Counted from the stretch's first letter, positions 46,265-54,580 are shown. The stretch: DNA of 64,000 nt from an uncultured Tateyamaria sp. (GCF_947497045.1 NZ_CANMEU010000003.1:372001-436000); one strand, 5' to 3'. Numbers and translations are program-made. Notes: a model not told the origin generated them from the sequence alone.

Positions 46265-46624
46265 TCAGCCGCGCAACTGGTGCGCCGTCTCGCGATTTGG
46301 CAGTGCGCGTGTGGCGTGGGCGATGCGAAAGGGGATGATTTCAGCGGTCTTGCTGGCACCAACAACGCCTTCAGACATCGAGATGGCCTGCAACTCATCG
46401 CGCAACTCGGTGCCTGTGCCCTGACGCAAACGGATCGCGTTGTGAGCCAGGCGCATGTTGCGGCTGGCCTGAACATCAAATTCGACAACATCGCCCACGT
46501 CAAAAAATGTATCGGGCAAGTGAACCGCGTCTGGGCTGGACAAAAATGCAAGATCGCCCTGATCCTCACACCAGATGACCGCCTTTTGGTCGGCTGCGTC
46601 GCTCCAAAGAATTACACCAATCAT
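46265..46624 (-). CDS. Hypothetical protein, 119 residues
   Basis: Not recognised. The N-terminal half is beta-rich (IGVILWSDAADQKAVIWCEDQGDLAFLS then DVGDVVEFDVQASRNMRLAHNAIRLRQ), reminiscent of a small OB/cold-shock-like barrel; the C-terminal half is polar and may be disordered. It is divergent from the XRE-type regulator with paired palindromes in between, so co-regulation is possible. I do not assign a function. Confidence 0.6.
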   Translation of the reverse strand: MIGVILWSDAADQKAVIWCEDQGDLAFLSSPDAVHLPDTFFDVGDVVEFDVQASRNMRLAHNAIRLRQGTGTELRDELQAISMSEGVVGASKTAEIIPFRIAHATRALPNRETAHQLRG

Positions 46625-46733
46625 AGTTCTACCCGAAGTTGACTAAGCCCCATAAGACGCATTTCTTCCCGGTGTTGACATGGTTAACTCAGCACCGCGC
46701 GCTTGCATTTTGTGTCCATGGGAGTAAACTTTA

Positions 46734-46772
46734 GATGCATTTCAGCATCAATACTGACGCGAACTAGCGTCA
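46734..46772. promoter_or_regulatory. Two tandem palindromes between the hypothetical gene and the XRE regulator
   Basis: GATGC-N6-GCATC (46734-46749) and TGACGC-N6-GCGTCA (46755-46772) share the pattern GAYGC-N6-GCRTC. Their centres are 22 bp apart, two helical turns. They lie about 80 bp before the regulator start. They look like a paired operator for a dimeric helix-turn-helix protein, most simply the adjacent gene product. Confidence 0.55.
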
Positions 46773-46849
46773 CCTTCGTGGAAATGCCTTGTTATGTGTA
46801 TCAAGTTAACGGTTTCCGCGCAGAGAATGAGATTGAAGAAGAGTTATAA

Positions 46850-47647
46850 ATGGCGGAAGCGCGACGATCACCGGCGGAATTGCGCAGCATGTTTGGGGCA
46901 AATTTGCGGATTCTTGCTCAGTCCTATCCCTCAATTTCCGAATTATCGCGGCAGTTGGGCATCAATCGTACGCAATTCAACCGATACCTGTCCGGCGAGA
47001 GCTTTCCGCGCCCTGACGTGCTGGCCCGGATTTGCACGTTCTTTGAAGTCGATGCGCGCGTTCTGCTTGAGCCCGTGGATGCAATCACCAAACGCAGTGG
47101 CCCGCTGACCGGGGATTTCCTGCGGAATTTCGTCGGGGCCGGGGTTGATGACGTCGAAGAGGGGCTGTTTCCGTCCGGGTTCTACCGCTTTTCGCGCCGC
47201 AGTTTTCTGGATCACGAACGTTTTGTAAGCGGGCTGGTGCGTGTGTTCCGCCAAGGCAACGCCACCTTTATCCGTGGATACGAGGCTCGCGCGGCCATGA
47301 TTGCCCAAGGCTTGGCGCTGACCCGCGACGCGCGCGAGTTCCGCGGTCTGGTCTTGCGTCAGGAGGAAGGGGTTGCAGCCCTGATTTCGCGCAAAGGGGC
47401 GATGACGGCCTCGTTCAATTTCCTGAACCGGGTGACATCGTTCGAAAACAACTACTGGGTTGGATATGTGGCGCGCACCGTGCGTGAAACGCCGGGCAGC
47501 GACCGGGTTGTGCGGATGGTTTACGAACATCTTGGCACCAATATCGGACGCGCCAAGCAGGCGGGCAAAGCGGGCGGGTATTGCGGTATCGAAGATCTGC
47601 TGCCGTTTCACCAACGCCTGCTGCAAGCGGACGCGCCGTTTGGCTGA
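46850..47647 (+). CDS. XRE-type helix-turn-helix regulator
   Basis: A 265-residue protein: N-terminal HTH (FGANLRILAQSYPSISELSRQLGINRTQFNRYLSGESFPRPDVLARICTFFEVDARVLLEP), followed by a ~180-residue domain without an assigned name (FLRNFVGAGVDDVEEGLFPSGFYRFSRRSFLDHERFVSGLVRVF...), perhaps a ligand-binding region. It may bind the tandem palindromes upstream. It is convergent with ilvH (3-bp gap). The ligand and target are unknown. Confidence 0.85.
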   Translation: MAEARRSPAELRSMFGANLRILAQSYPSISELSRQLGINRTQFNRYLSGESFPRPDVLARICTFFEVDARVLLEPVDAITKRSGPLTGDFLRNFVGAGVDDVEEGLFPSGFYRFSRRSFLDHERFVSGLVRVFRQGNATFIRGYEARAAMIAQGLALTRDAREFRGLVLRQEEGVAALISRKGAMTASFNFLNRVTSFENNYWVGYVARTVRETPGSDRVVRMVYEHLGTNIGRAKQAGKAGGYCGIEDLLPFHQRLLQADAPFG

Positions 47648-47650
47648 CGC

Positions 47651-48211
47651 CTAGTCGCCGCGGGGCAGGGCCGCAACGCCGGTCCGGGCGACCTCTGTCA
47701 GCCCAAGCGGGCGCATGAGGTCCGCAAAGGCGTCGATCTTTTCAGGTGCGCCGGTGATCTCGAAAATGAACGTCTCAAGCGTGCTGTCAACCACATTGGC
47801 GCGGAAAATATCCGCAAGCCGCAGCGCCTCGACCCGTTTGTCGCCTTGACCGGCCACCTTGAACATCGCCAATTCGCGTTCGACCGAGGGGCCCTCGACG
47901 GTCAGGTCGTGGACTTCGTGAACGGACACGATGCGGCCCAGTTGCGCCTTGATCTGTTCGATCACCTGCGGTGTGCCGGTGGTCACGATGGTGATGCGGC
48001 TGAGGTGACCTTGGTGATCCACCTCGGCCACAGTCAGGCTTTCGATATTGTATCCACGCCCCGCAAACAGCCCGATCACGCGGGCCAGCACACCGGGTTC
48101 GTTTTCGACCAGCACGGCAAGGGTGTGCTTTTCGATCACGTCCGAAAAGGTGGGGCGCAGGTTATAGGCGGAATGGCTGGTAGAGCCTTTTTTGAGCTTT
48201 AGAGCGGACAT
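47651..48211 (-). CDS. ilvH: Acetolactate synthase small (regulatory) subunit
   Basis: A 186-residue regulatory subunit: an N-terminal ACT domain (TLAVLVENEPGVLARVIGLFAGRGYNIESLTVAEVDHQGHLSRITIVTTG, residues ~29-78) and the ALS_ss C-terminal domain (DSTLETFIFEITGAPEKIDAFADLMRPLG). It confers valine feedback inhibition and activates the catalytic subunit. It is the second gene of the ilvB-ilvH operon, with a 33-bp gap, and shares the attenuator upstream of ilvB. Confidence 0.95.
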   Translation of the reverse strand: MSALKLKKGSTSHSAYNLRPTFSDVIEKHTLAVLVENEPGVLARVIGLFAGRGYNIESLTVAEVDHQGHLSRITIVTTGTPQVIEQIKAQLGRIVSVHEVHDLTVEGPSVERELAMFKVAGQGDKRVEALRLADIFRANVVDSTLETFIFEITGAPEKIDAFADLMRPLGLTEVARTGVAALPRGD

Positions 48212-48244
48212 ATCTGTTCCTTTCCAATCCTTTATGGCGCGGTT

Positions 48245-49996
48245 TTAAACCAGCACCGACCCTTTGGCGTCGATCACCCCTTGGGTGTCCGCCTCGCCAA
48301 GCAGCATTTCGTTGTGGGCCTTGCCCGACGGGATCATGGGGAAACAGTTTTCGTGCTTTTCCACCAGACAGTCGAACAGGACCGGGCCATCGTGATTGAT
48401 CATTTCCATGATCGCATCGTCCAGATCGGCGGGGTCGGAACAGATAATGCCCTTGGCCCCGAACGCCTCGGCCAGTTTCACAAAGTCGGGCAGGCTTTCG
48501 GACCAGGAATGCGAATACCGCTCGCCATGCAGCAATTCCTGCCACTGGCGCACCATGCCAAGCCGTTCGTTGTTCAGGATGAACTGCTTGACGGGCAGGT
48601 TGAACTGCATCGCGGTGCCAAGCTCCTGCATGTTCATCAGCCAGCTGGCTTCGCCCGCGACATTGATTACGAGCGCATCCGGGTGGCCCATCTGCACCCC
48701 GATCGAGGCCGGAAAGCCGTAGCCCATCGTGCCCAGACCACCGGATGTCATCCAGCGGTTGGGATCTTCAAAGTTGAGGTATTGTGCGGCCCACATCTGG
48801 TGCTGGCCCACTTCGGTGCAGATATAGCGGTCGTGATCCTTGGTCAGCGCCTCAAGCCGGGCCAGCGCGTGCTGCGGTTTGATGGTCTTGGGGCCTTGCT
48901 TGAACTTCAGGCAATCGACCTTTTTCCATTCCTCGATCTGACCCCACCATTTGGCAACGGCGGCTGAGTTGGTCTTGCGCCCGCGTGATTTCCAGACCTT
49001 GAGAATATCCTCAAGCACATGGCCCACATCGCCCACAATCGGGATGTCCGCCTTGATCACCTTGTTGATCGAGGAGGGGTCGATGTCGATATGCGCCTTT
49101 TTCGACCTGGGGCTGAAGGCATCGATGCGCCCGGTGATCCGGTCATCAAAGCGCGCCCCGATGTTGATCATCAGGTCACAGTCGTGCATCGCCATGTTCG
49201 CCTCGTAAAGGCCGTGCATGCCGAGCATCCCCAGCCAATGCTTGCCTGATGCCGGATAGCAACCAAGGCCCATCAGCGTCGAGGTGATTGGAAATCCGGT
49301 GGAGGACACAAGTTCGCGCAACAACTGGCTGGCTTCGGGCCCCGAGTTGATCACGCCGCCCCCCGTGTAGAACACAGGGCGTTTCGCGACTTCGAGGGCG
49401 GCGACCAGCTCGGTGATTGCCTCCATGTCGCCCTTGACCTGCGGCTGATAGTGCGAGGTCGAGGGTTTGGGCGCGTTGTAGCTGCCGGTGGCAAATTGCA
49501 CGTCCTTGGGAATGTCGATCAGCACAGGACCGGGGCGACCCGAGGTGGCCACGTGAAATGCCTCGTGGATCACGTCCGACAGTTTGTCGGTCTCTTTCAC
49601 CAGCCAGTTGTGTTTGGTGCAGGGGCGGGTGATGCCGACGGTGTCGGCCTCCTGAAAGGCGTCCGAACCGATCATAAAGGTCGGCACCTGGCCTGTCAGC
49701 ACGATGATCGGGATGCTGTCCATCAACGCATCGGTCAGCCCCGTGACCGCATTCGTGGCACCGGGGCCCGAGGTCACAAGGCACACGCCGGGCTTGCCCG
49801 TGGCGCGCGCATAGCCTTCGGCGGCGTGCACGGCGCCCTGTTCATGGCGCACGAGGATGTGCTTGATCGAGTTCTGCTGGAACACCTCATCATAGATCGG
49901 TAGGACAGCGCCCCCGGGATATCCGAATACTGTGTCCACGCCCTGGTCAATCAGGGCTTGAACCACCATTTTCGCTCCGGTCATTTGACGTGTCAT
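48245..49996 (-). CDS. ilvB: Acetolactate synthase large (catalytic) subunit
   Basis: A 583-residue ThDP enzyme, first step of valine, leucine and isoleucine synthesis. Motifs: the activating Glu in VRHEQGAVHAAEGYAR, FAD-binding region (INIGARFDDRITG) and a ThDP-motif ending LNNERLGM. The usual GDG/GDA of the ThDP site reads AGEASWLMN (codon 48650-48652 encodes Glu); Rhodobacterales enzymes are, as I recall, often like this. Start 49996 (MTRQMTGAKMVVQALIDQG) has TCGGAG upstream; the longer frame begins in the attenuator terminator and lacks a ribosome binding site. Confidence 0.95.
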   Translation of the reverse strand: MTRQMTGAKMVVQALIDQGVDTVFGYPGGAVLPIYDEVFQQNSIKHILVRHEQGAVHAAEGYARATGKPGVCLVTSGPGATNAVTGLTDALMDSIPIIVLTGQVPTFMIGSDAFQEADTVGITRPCTKHNWLVKETDKLSDVIHEAFHVATSGRPGPVLIDIPKDVQFATGSYNAPKPSTSHYQPQVKGDMEAITELVAALEVAKRPVFYTGGGVINSGPEASQLLRELVSSTGFPITSTLMGLGCYPASGKHWLGMLGMHGLYEANMAMHDCDLMINIGARFDDRITGRIDAFSPRSKKAHIDIDPSSINKVIKADIPIVGDVGHVLEDILKVWKSRGRKTNSAAVAKWWGQIEEWKKVDCLKFKQGPKTIKPQHALARLEALTKDHDRYICTEVGQHQMWAAQYLNFEDPNRWMTSGGLGTMGYGFPASIGVQMGHPDALVINVAGEASWLMNMQELGTAMQFNLPVKQFILNNERLGMVRQWQELLHGERYSHSWSESLPDFVKLAEAFGAKGIICSDPADLDDAIMEMINHDGPVLFDCLVEKHENCFPMIPSGKAHNEMLLGEADTQGVIDAKGSVLV

Positions 49997-50035
49997 ATCC
50001 GCGTGCTCCGATGTTGCGGTTTGTCGTTTTCGCAT

Positions 50036-50059
50036 AAAAAAACCTCCGGGTTTCGGAGG
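50036..50059 (-). terminator. ilvBH attenuator terminator
   Basis: On the minus strand CCTCCG, loop AAACC, CGGAGG, then seven T residues, 40 bp before ilvB. Next to it at 50060-50067 lies CGCATGGG, whose reverse complement CCCATGCG occurs in the leader ORF at 50093-50100, an alternative pairing that could compete with termination. Confidence 0.85.
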
Positions 50060-50085
50060 CGCATGGGGTCAGGTCTGGATGTCCG

Positions 50086-50151
50086 TTACCGGCCCATGCG
50101 TCTATTTCCAATAATGACGACTAGAGATGTCATTGCCGTAAGGCCTTTCAT
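50086..50151 (-). CDS. ilvL: ilv leader peptide, 21 residues
   Basis: A minus-strand mini-ORF starting MKGLTAMTSLVVIIG and ending in Arg-rich residues, with a block Leu-Val-Val-Ile-Ile (residues 10-14) and Leu4, as in leader peptides that sense charged tRNA for branched-chain amino acids. It lies between the promoter and the ilvBH terminator. Only about five bases separate the predicted transcription start from the ATG and no ribosome binding site is seen, so it is probably translated almost leaderless, as is the trpL leader of Sinorhizobium. Confidence 0.8.
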   Translation of the reverse strand: MKGLTAMTSLVVIIGNRRMGR

Positions 50152-50162
50152 TGCGTGAGCGG

Positions 50163-50191
50163 ACACTATGCGCGCCCAAAAGGAGCGTCAA
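50163..50191 (-). promoter_or_regulatory. ilvBH promoter
   Basis: On the minus strand TTGACG (50191-50186), 17-bp spacer, TAGTGT (50168-50163), placing the start of transcription near 50156. Confidence 0.65.
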
Positions 50192-50279
50192 CAGTCAAAC
50201 GGCTGAAAAATGTGTCGTGGGAGGGAAAAAATGCGACATATTATTACGCGCGAGTGTTGGTCAGCGTAATTTCACACAA

Positions 50280-51065
50280 TTATGTTGGTGATTTCACCAC
50301 ATCGCGCGCGGTTTGTCGGGTTGCGTGGGTCATTGCGGCGATATCATTGCGCGCCGTTGTGGCCAGCATCTGGATTTCTTCGGCCAGTGTTTTGAATTCA
50401 ACCGCGATCACCCCAAGCCCACGGCCTGCATCCCCGACGCGCGCGGCCTCAACCGAGGCATTGAGCGAGACAAGCCGCACATGTTTGCCGATATGTTCGA
50501 GACGGGTCAGCGTCTTGGTGATCGCTGTGCCTGTGGCGGCTGCCTTGTCGACCTCGGCATGGCGCTGGCTGTCAAGATCGGCCCACATCCCATCGCAGAA
50601 CGACGTCACCATTTCAAAGAACCCACCCCGGCCCACGGTAAAATGCACCGTCAGCGCGCGTTCCAGTGCGTTGATGTCATCACTTGCGGCGGCATCGCAC
50701 AGGTCACGTGTCAGATCGCGCATCCTGGTGAAGGCGGCCACGTCCCTGGGGCGGTTCTTGCCATGTGTCCCGATCCATTGACACACCTCGTCAGGGATGT
50801 CGCGATTGGGGTCGCGCCCGTTCACCAATGCGGTTGCGCGGGCCAGTGCGTCCGCCTGTTCGTTCAGGATCCGCAGCCAATTGGCGCGGGTGTCGGCATC
50901 CTCGGTTCTGGTGGGGTGTTTGCGAAACAGATAGGCCCCGAACAGCGCCGAGCGGATGGCCCGTGCCCGTGACGTTGCGATCAGGTCAATCGCCTTGCGA
51001 CGCTGCGCAAACAGCGCCACATCGTCACCTTCGCGGTGAGGGTGCAGGATCGGGTCATGTTTCAT
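50280..51065 (-). CDS. Soluble methyl-accepting chemotaxis-like signalling protein
   Basis: A 261-residue protein with an N-terminal region of charged helices (residues 1-160, no transmembrane segment or HAMP) and a C-terminal segment resembling the MCP signalling tip: LVSLNASVEAARVGDAGRGLGVIAVEFKTLAEEIQMLA. Only the first half of the hairpin tip and its N-terminal arm are present and the protein ends soon after, so it is shorter than normal MCPs and may not bind CheA normally. The adjacent response regulator gene may share its signal, but no che genes are nearby. Confidence 0.75.
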   Translation of the reverse strand: MKHDPILHPHREGDDVALFAQRRKAIDLIATSRARAIRSALFGAYLFRKHPTRTEDADTRANWLRILNEQADALARATALVNGRDPNRDIPDEVCQWIGTHGKNRPRDVAAFTRMRDLTRDLCDAAASDDINALERALTVHFTVGRGGFFEMVTSFCDGMWADLDSQRHAEVDKAAATGTAITKTLTRLEHIGKHVRLVSLNASVEAARVGDAGRGLGVIAVEFKTLAEEIQMLATTARNDIAAMTHATRQTARDVVKSPT

Positions 51066-51116
51066 GCCCTCCAGTTAGCGCAGGGGACGTGAATATTTCG
51101 TTAGCTTGGGTGCGCT

Positions 51117-51764
51117 TTACAATGCGTGGCCCGTGCCCTGCAAAACCCCATGTTCCAACGCATAGCGCGTCAGCCCGGCAGTCGACGAAATCCCCAACTT
51201 GCGTTTGATGTTCTTGCGGTGCGTTTCAACCGTGCGCACCGAAATATCGAGGGCTGTTGCGACTTCCTTGTTGGACAGCCCTTGGGCCAGTTGCAGCAGG
51301 ATCGTCTGTTCGCGCCCTGTCAGCGCGCCGGGCACATCGCTGCTTTTGGGTGCAATGGCTCCTTCGGCCCCGGTGCACAGATACCGCTCGCCGCGCATCA
51401 CCGCCTTGATGGCTTCGGCGATTTCATCCGTTGGCACATCCTTGAGCAGATAGCCCATCGCGCCGTGGCTGAGTGCGGAGGATATATATTCGGGGCTGTC
51501 ATGCATCGACAGGATCAGCACGCGCGTGCCGGGCCGCTGTTCCAGCACCAGTTCGGTTGCTGTCAGCCCACCCATTTCGGGCATGTTCAGATCCATCAGG
51601 ATCACGTCCGGATCCAATGCGTCAAGCTGATCGACCACCGCGCGGCCCGTGCCGAGGGTGCCGACCACATGCAAGCCGTCGTGATCTTCGAGGACAGACT
51701 GGATGCCTTGGGCAACCATCGGGTGATCATCAACGATCAGGACGCGGACTGGGGGGGTGTTCAT
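51117..51764 (-). CDS. NarL/LuxR-family response regulator
   Basis: A 215-residue regulator: receiver domain with DDH (residues 12-14) and phospho-acceptor Asp58 (DVILMDLNMPEMGG), then a LuxR HTH (LTGREQTILLQLAQGLSNKEVATALDISVRTVETHRKNIKRKL). It overlaps the sensor kinase gene by four bases (ATGA), so they form a two-component pair. The TakP-like TRAP operon in the opposite direction is the likely target. Function of the signal is inferred. Confidence 0.92.
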   Translation of the reverse strand: MNTPPVRVLIVDDHPMVAQGIQSVLEDHDGLHVVGTLGTGRAVVDQLDALDPDVILMDLNMPEMGGLTATELVLEQRPGTRVLILSMHDSPEYISSALSHGAMGYLLKDVPTDEIAEAIKAVMRGERYLCTGAEGAIAPKSSDVPGALTGREQTILLQLAQGLSNKEVATALDISVRTVETHRKNIKRKLGISSTAGLTRYALEHGVLQGTGHAL

Positions 51765-53194
51765 GCGCGGGCGTGCTCCTGTGTCGGAGGGATGTTTTCT
51801 TCGGGGGGCAACAGGTGGGTGAGGGGGACGGTGGCCTCGATCACGGTGCCGGGGCCGCCGTTCGGGCTGGACAGAATGCGCAACTGGCCGTCGAGCTGTT
51901 CGACCCGTTCCTGCATATTGCGCAAGCCGATCCCGGCGGCGCGCCGACTTTGGGCGCGATCAATGCCCACACCATCATCTGAAATCCGCAAGGTGGCCCC
52001 GCGTTTGTGGCCACGCAGGTCGACCGAGACTTTCGTGGCCCCGGCGTGGCGTTCGATATTGGTCAGCGCCTCCTGGGCGATACGATACAGTGCGATCTTG
52101 GCGTCCGGGTCCAGCCGATTGCGGAACACCACCGTGTTGAATTCGATCTCGGTGCCCGTGCGGCTGGCAAAATCCCCGACCAGCGTCTTGAGAGCCGGGC
52201 CGAGCCCAAGGTCATCGAGTGCGCCGGGACGCAGGTCACGGCTGATCCGGCGAACCTCGGATATGGCGGTGCCCAGATGTTCGATCCCCTGATTGAGCGG
52301 GGTTGCGGCATCGCCCGCGCCCTTATCGACCCGACGCCGCGCGCTGTCGAGCGCGTAGCGCACGCCCACGAGGATCTGGCTGATTCCATCATGCAATTCG
52401 CGCGCCACACGACCCCGTTCTTCTTCCTGCGCGTCAAACACCCGTTGGGTGAGGCGTTTCAACTTGGCATCCGCCAGACGCCGTTCGCGGAAATTCAGCG
52501 CCATGCCCGAGGCGAACACCAACAGAAGGGCTGCGAGGGTGATTGCGGATATGTAGTAGAACGTGCGCTGCACGCGGCGTTCCACATCGGCGCGTGCCTC
52601 GGCCACAGAGGTCAGCACGTCGTCGATGAACACACCTGTGCCGACCGCCCACCGCCATGACGGGAACGAGGTGACATAGGTGATCATCTCAGCCTCTTGC
52701 CCGGTTGATGGCTTGGGCCAAAGGTGGGTGAGATAGCCATCACCCTGACGCGCGATTTCGATCAGGCTGGACACCACGGGTGTGCCGCGGCTGTCCTTCA
52801 ACCCTGTCAGATCGCGATTGATCATGTCGGTCTGGCGGGGGTTTACCAAGGCAGTGCCGTCATAGTCGTAGACAAAGAAGAACCCCTCGTCCCCGTAGAT
52901 CATCGCCGACAGGATCTGGGACACCTGATCCTTGGCGGCCTGATCGTTGGGTGCGGCAGAGCCGTAGATAAAGTAAAACCCGTTGCGGGCCTGAGTGACG
53001 TAGTTGCGCAATTCGCGCTTCTTGGCCTCGATCAACTGGGCCTCGAGCGTCTGGATTTCGCGTTCGGCCAGGGCGCGGGACTGGACCGCGACCAGCACGG
53101 CAATGGCGGCCACCGCAAGGATCAGCGGGACGGCTGCCACAAGGGACAGTTTTTGCGCATAGCTGAGGCGCAGGGTTGGCAGAGAGGCGTTCAC
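51761..53194 (-). CDS. Sensor histidine kinase with Cache domain
   Basis: A 477-residue membrane kinase with helices at ~15-37 and ~213-233, a periplasmic sCache_2-type sensor between them (GFFFVYDYDGTALVNPRQTDMINRDLTGLKDSRG) and a HisKA_3 kinase core (RVARELHDGISQILVGVRYALD, His268; DDGVGI; GIGLRNMQERVEQL). Cache sensors often bind small carboxylates, fitting a regulator of the adjacent TRAP system. GTG 53194 is the start of the family-like frame. It forms an operon with the response regulator. Confidence 0.9.
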   Translation of the reverse strand: MNASLPTLRLSYAQKLSLVAAVPLILAVAAIAVLVAVQSRALAEREIQTLEAQLIEAKKRELRNYVTQARNGFYFIYGSAAPNDQAAKDQVSQILSAMIYGDEGFFFVYDYDGTALVNPRQTDMINRDLTGLKDSRGTPVVSSLIEIARQGDGYLTHLWPKPSTGQEAEMITYVTSFPSWRWAVGTGVFIDDVLTSVAEARADVERRVQRTFYYISAITLAALLLVFASGMALNFRERRLADAKLKRLTQRVFDAQEEERGRVARELHDGISQILVGVRYALDSARRRVDKGAGDAATPLNQGIEHLGTAISEVRRISRDLRPGALDDLGLGPALKTLVGDFASRTGTEIEFNTVVFRNRLDPDAKIALYRIAQEALTNIERHAGATKVSVDLRGHKRGATLRISDDGVGIDRAQSRRAAGIGLRNMQERVEQLDGQLRILSSPNGGPGTVIEATVPLTHLLPPEENIPPTQEHARA

Positions 53195-53343
53195 CCGCGA
53201 TTCGATACGATGAAAGAGCGGCGAATCATAGGGTGCAGGCGGGAATTGGTCGCGCTAACAGGACGGTGATTTGACAGCAGAGGCCCGGAATTGGATCAAT
53301 TTATTGACCGGAAATGCAGTTTTGCCAAGTTTCTACGCAGTAC

Positions 53344-53381
53344 TAGGTATTCCCTATCGCCAACCCTTCGCTAGGGTAGCG
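53344..53381. promoter_or_regulatory. Candidate response-regulator sites before takP-like gene
   Basis: In the 251-bp gap, TAGG-N5-CCTA (53344-53356) and CGCTA-GGG-TAGCG (53369-53381) form two palindromes with 25 bp between centres. NarL-type regulators bind such short inverted repeats. A TATAAT at 53424-53429 seems too close to the ATG for a -10 element. Assignment is inferred. Confidence 0.4.
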
Positions 53382-53445
53382 CCACTCGACTTGATCCGCC
53401 CGCGACCGGGTAGGGTCAGGCATTATAATTGGGAGGAGTATCTCT

Positions 53446-54531
53446 ATGGATCGTCGTTCATTTCTGAAGACATCTGCAATGGGTGGCACCGCAGCCGCCG
53501 CAACCACTCTGGCCGCACCGGCCTATGCACAGGGCAAGCGGACCCTGACAATGGTCACATCCTGGCCCCGCGGCTTTGCGGTTCTGGATGACGCGGCCAC
53601 GTATCTGGAAACCTATGTCAGCGAAATGTCGGACGGTCAGCTGACCATCGACAAGAAAGCCCCGGGCGAACTCGTCGGCGCATTCGAAGTGTTTGACGCG
53701 GTGTCCTCCGGTCAAGCCGACATGTACCACTCGGCTGATTACTATTTTATCGGTCAGCACCCCGGTTATGCCTACTTCACGGCCGTGCCCTTCGGCGGCA
53801 CCGCACAGGAAGTCACCAACTGGTACGAGCACGGCGGCGGTCAGGAACTGCACGACGAGCTTGGCGAAATCTTCAACCTCAAAGGTCTGCTGGCGGGTAA
53901 CTCCGGTTCGCAGTCCGGTGGCTGGTTCCGCAACGAGATCAACTCGGCGGACGACTTCAACGGTCTGAAATTCCGTATGCCGGGCCTTGGCGGTCAGGTG
54001 CTGGGCAAGCTGGGTGCATCGATCCAGAACATCCCCGGCGGCGAGCTTTATCAGGCGCTGTCCTCGGGCGCGCTGGACGGCCTTGAGTGGGTTGGCCCAA
54101 TGGCCGACGAACGCGCGGGTTTCCAGGAAGTGGCGAAAGTCTACTACACCGCCGGTTTCCACGAGCCGGGTTCGGCGCTGGCCTCGTCGGTCAACCTCGA
54201 CGTCTGGAACGACCTCACGCCACAGCACAAGGCGCTGCTGCAGGGTGCCTCGCGCGCCACAACGCACGTGCAGTTGTCCGAAACGCTGGCCAACAACGGT
54301 GCGGCCCTTGCCCGTCTGCAACAGCAGGGCGTCAAGACCCTGCAATTCTCGGACGATGTCTGGGATGCGTTTGGCACGGCATCCGCCGAAGTCATGGACG
54401 AAAACATGGGCGACGAACTGTTCGCGAAAATCCGGGCCTCCTTCGAGGAAAGCCTCGCGACGTCCGCAAGCTGGATCAACAAGTCCGACGGCTACTATGT
54501 CGAACAGCGCGTGCGCGTTCTGGGCGGCTAA
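53446..54531 (+). CDS. TRAP transporter solute-binding protein, TakP-like
   Basis: A 361-residue periplasmic binding protein with a Tat signal peptide (MDRRSFLKTSAMGGTAAAATTLAAPAYAQ). The mature part shows TRAP-binding motifs: MVTSWPRGFAVLDDAATYLETYV, a carboxylate-binding Arg in NGLKFRMPGLGGQVLGKLGA, and GALDGLEWVGPM. The close match in architecture to TakP of Rhodobacter sphaeroides suggests alpha-keto acids or lactate/mannitol as substrate, not proven. GGGAGGAG precedes the ATG. The operon with small and large permease genes is divergent from a Cache-sensor two-component system. Confidence 0.9.
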   Translation: MDRRSFLKTSAMGGTAAAATTLAAPAYAQGKRTLTMVTSWPRGFAVLDDAATYLETYVSEMSDGQLTIDKKAPGELVGAFEVFDAVSSGQADMYHSADYYFIGQHPGYAYFTAVPFGGTAQEVTNWYEHGGGQELHDELGEIFNLKGLLAGNSGSQSGGWFRNEINSADDFNGLKFRMPGLGGQVLGKLGASIQNIPGGELYQALSSGALDGLEWVGPMADERAGFQEVAKVYYTAGFHEPGSALASSVNLDVWNDLTPQHKALLQGASRATTHVQLSETLANNGAALARLQQQGVKTLQFSDDVWDAFGTASAEVMDENMGDELFAKIRASFEESLATSASWINKSDGYYVEQRVRVLGG

Positions 54532-54551
54532 GCCCAAGATACGAAAGAAAC

Positions 54552-54580
54552 AAGGGGCCCCTGACACCGGGGGCCCTTTT
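54552..54580 (+). terminator. Intercistronic hairpin/attenuator after the TakP-like gene
   Basis: GGGGCCCC, loop TGACACC, GGGGGCCC and four Ts, 20 bp after the stop codon. It would partly stop transcription before the permease genes and leave more binding protein than permease; the dctP gene has a comparable stem. Confidence 0.65.

Noticed and set aside
50002-50035. Upstream start of ilvB at 50035
   Set aside because: It begins directly on the T-run of the attenuator terminator and has no ribosome binding site; 49996 has TCGGAG upstream and fits the family.
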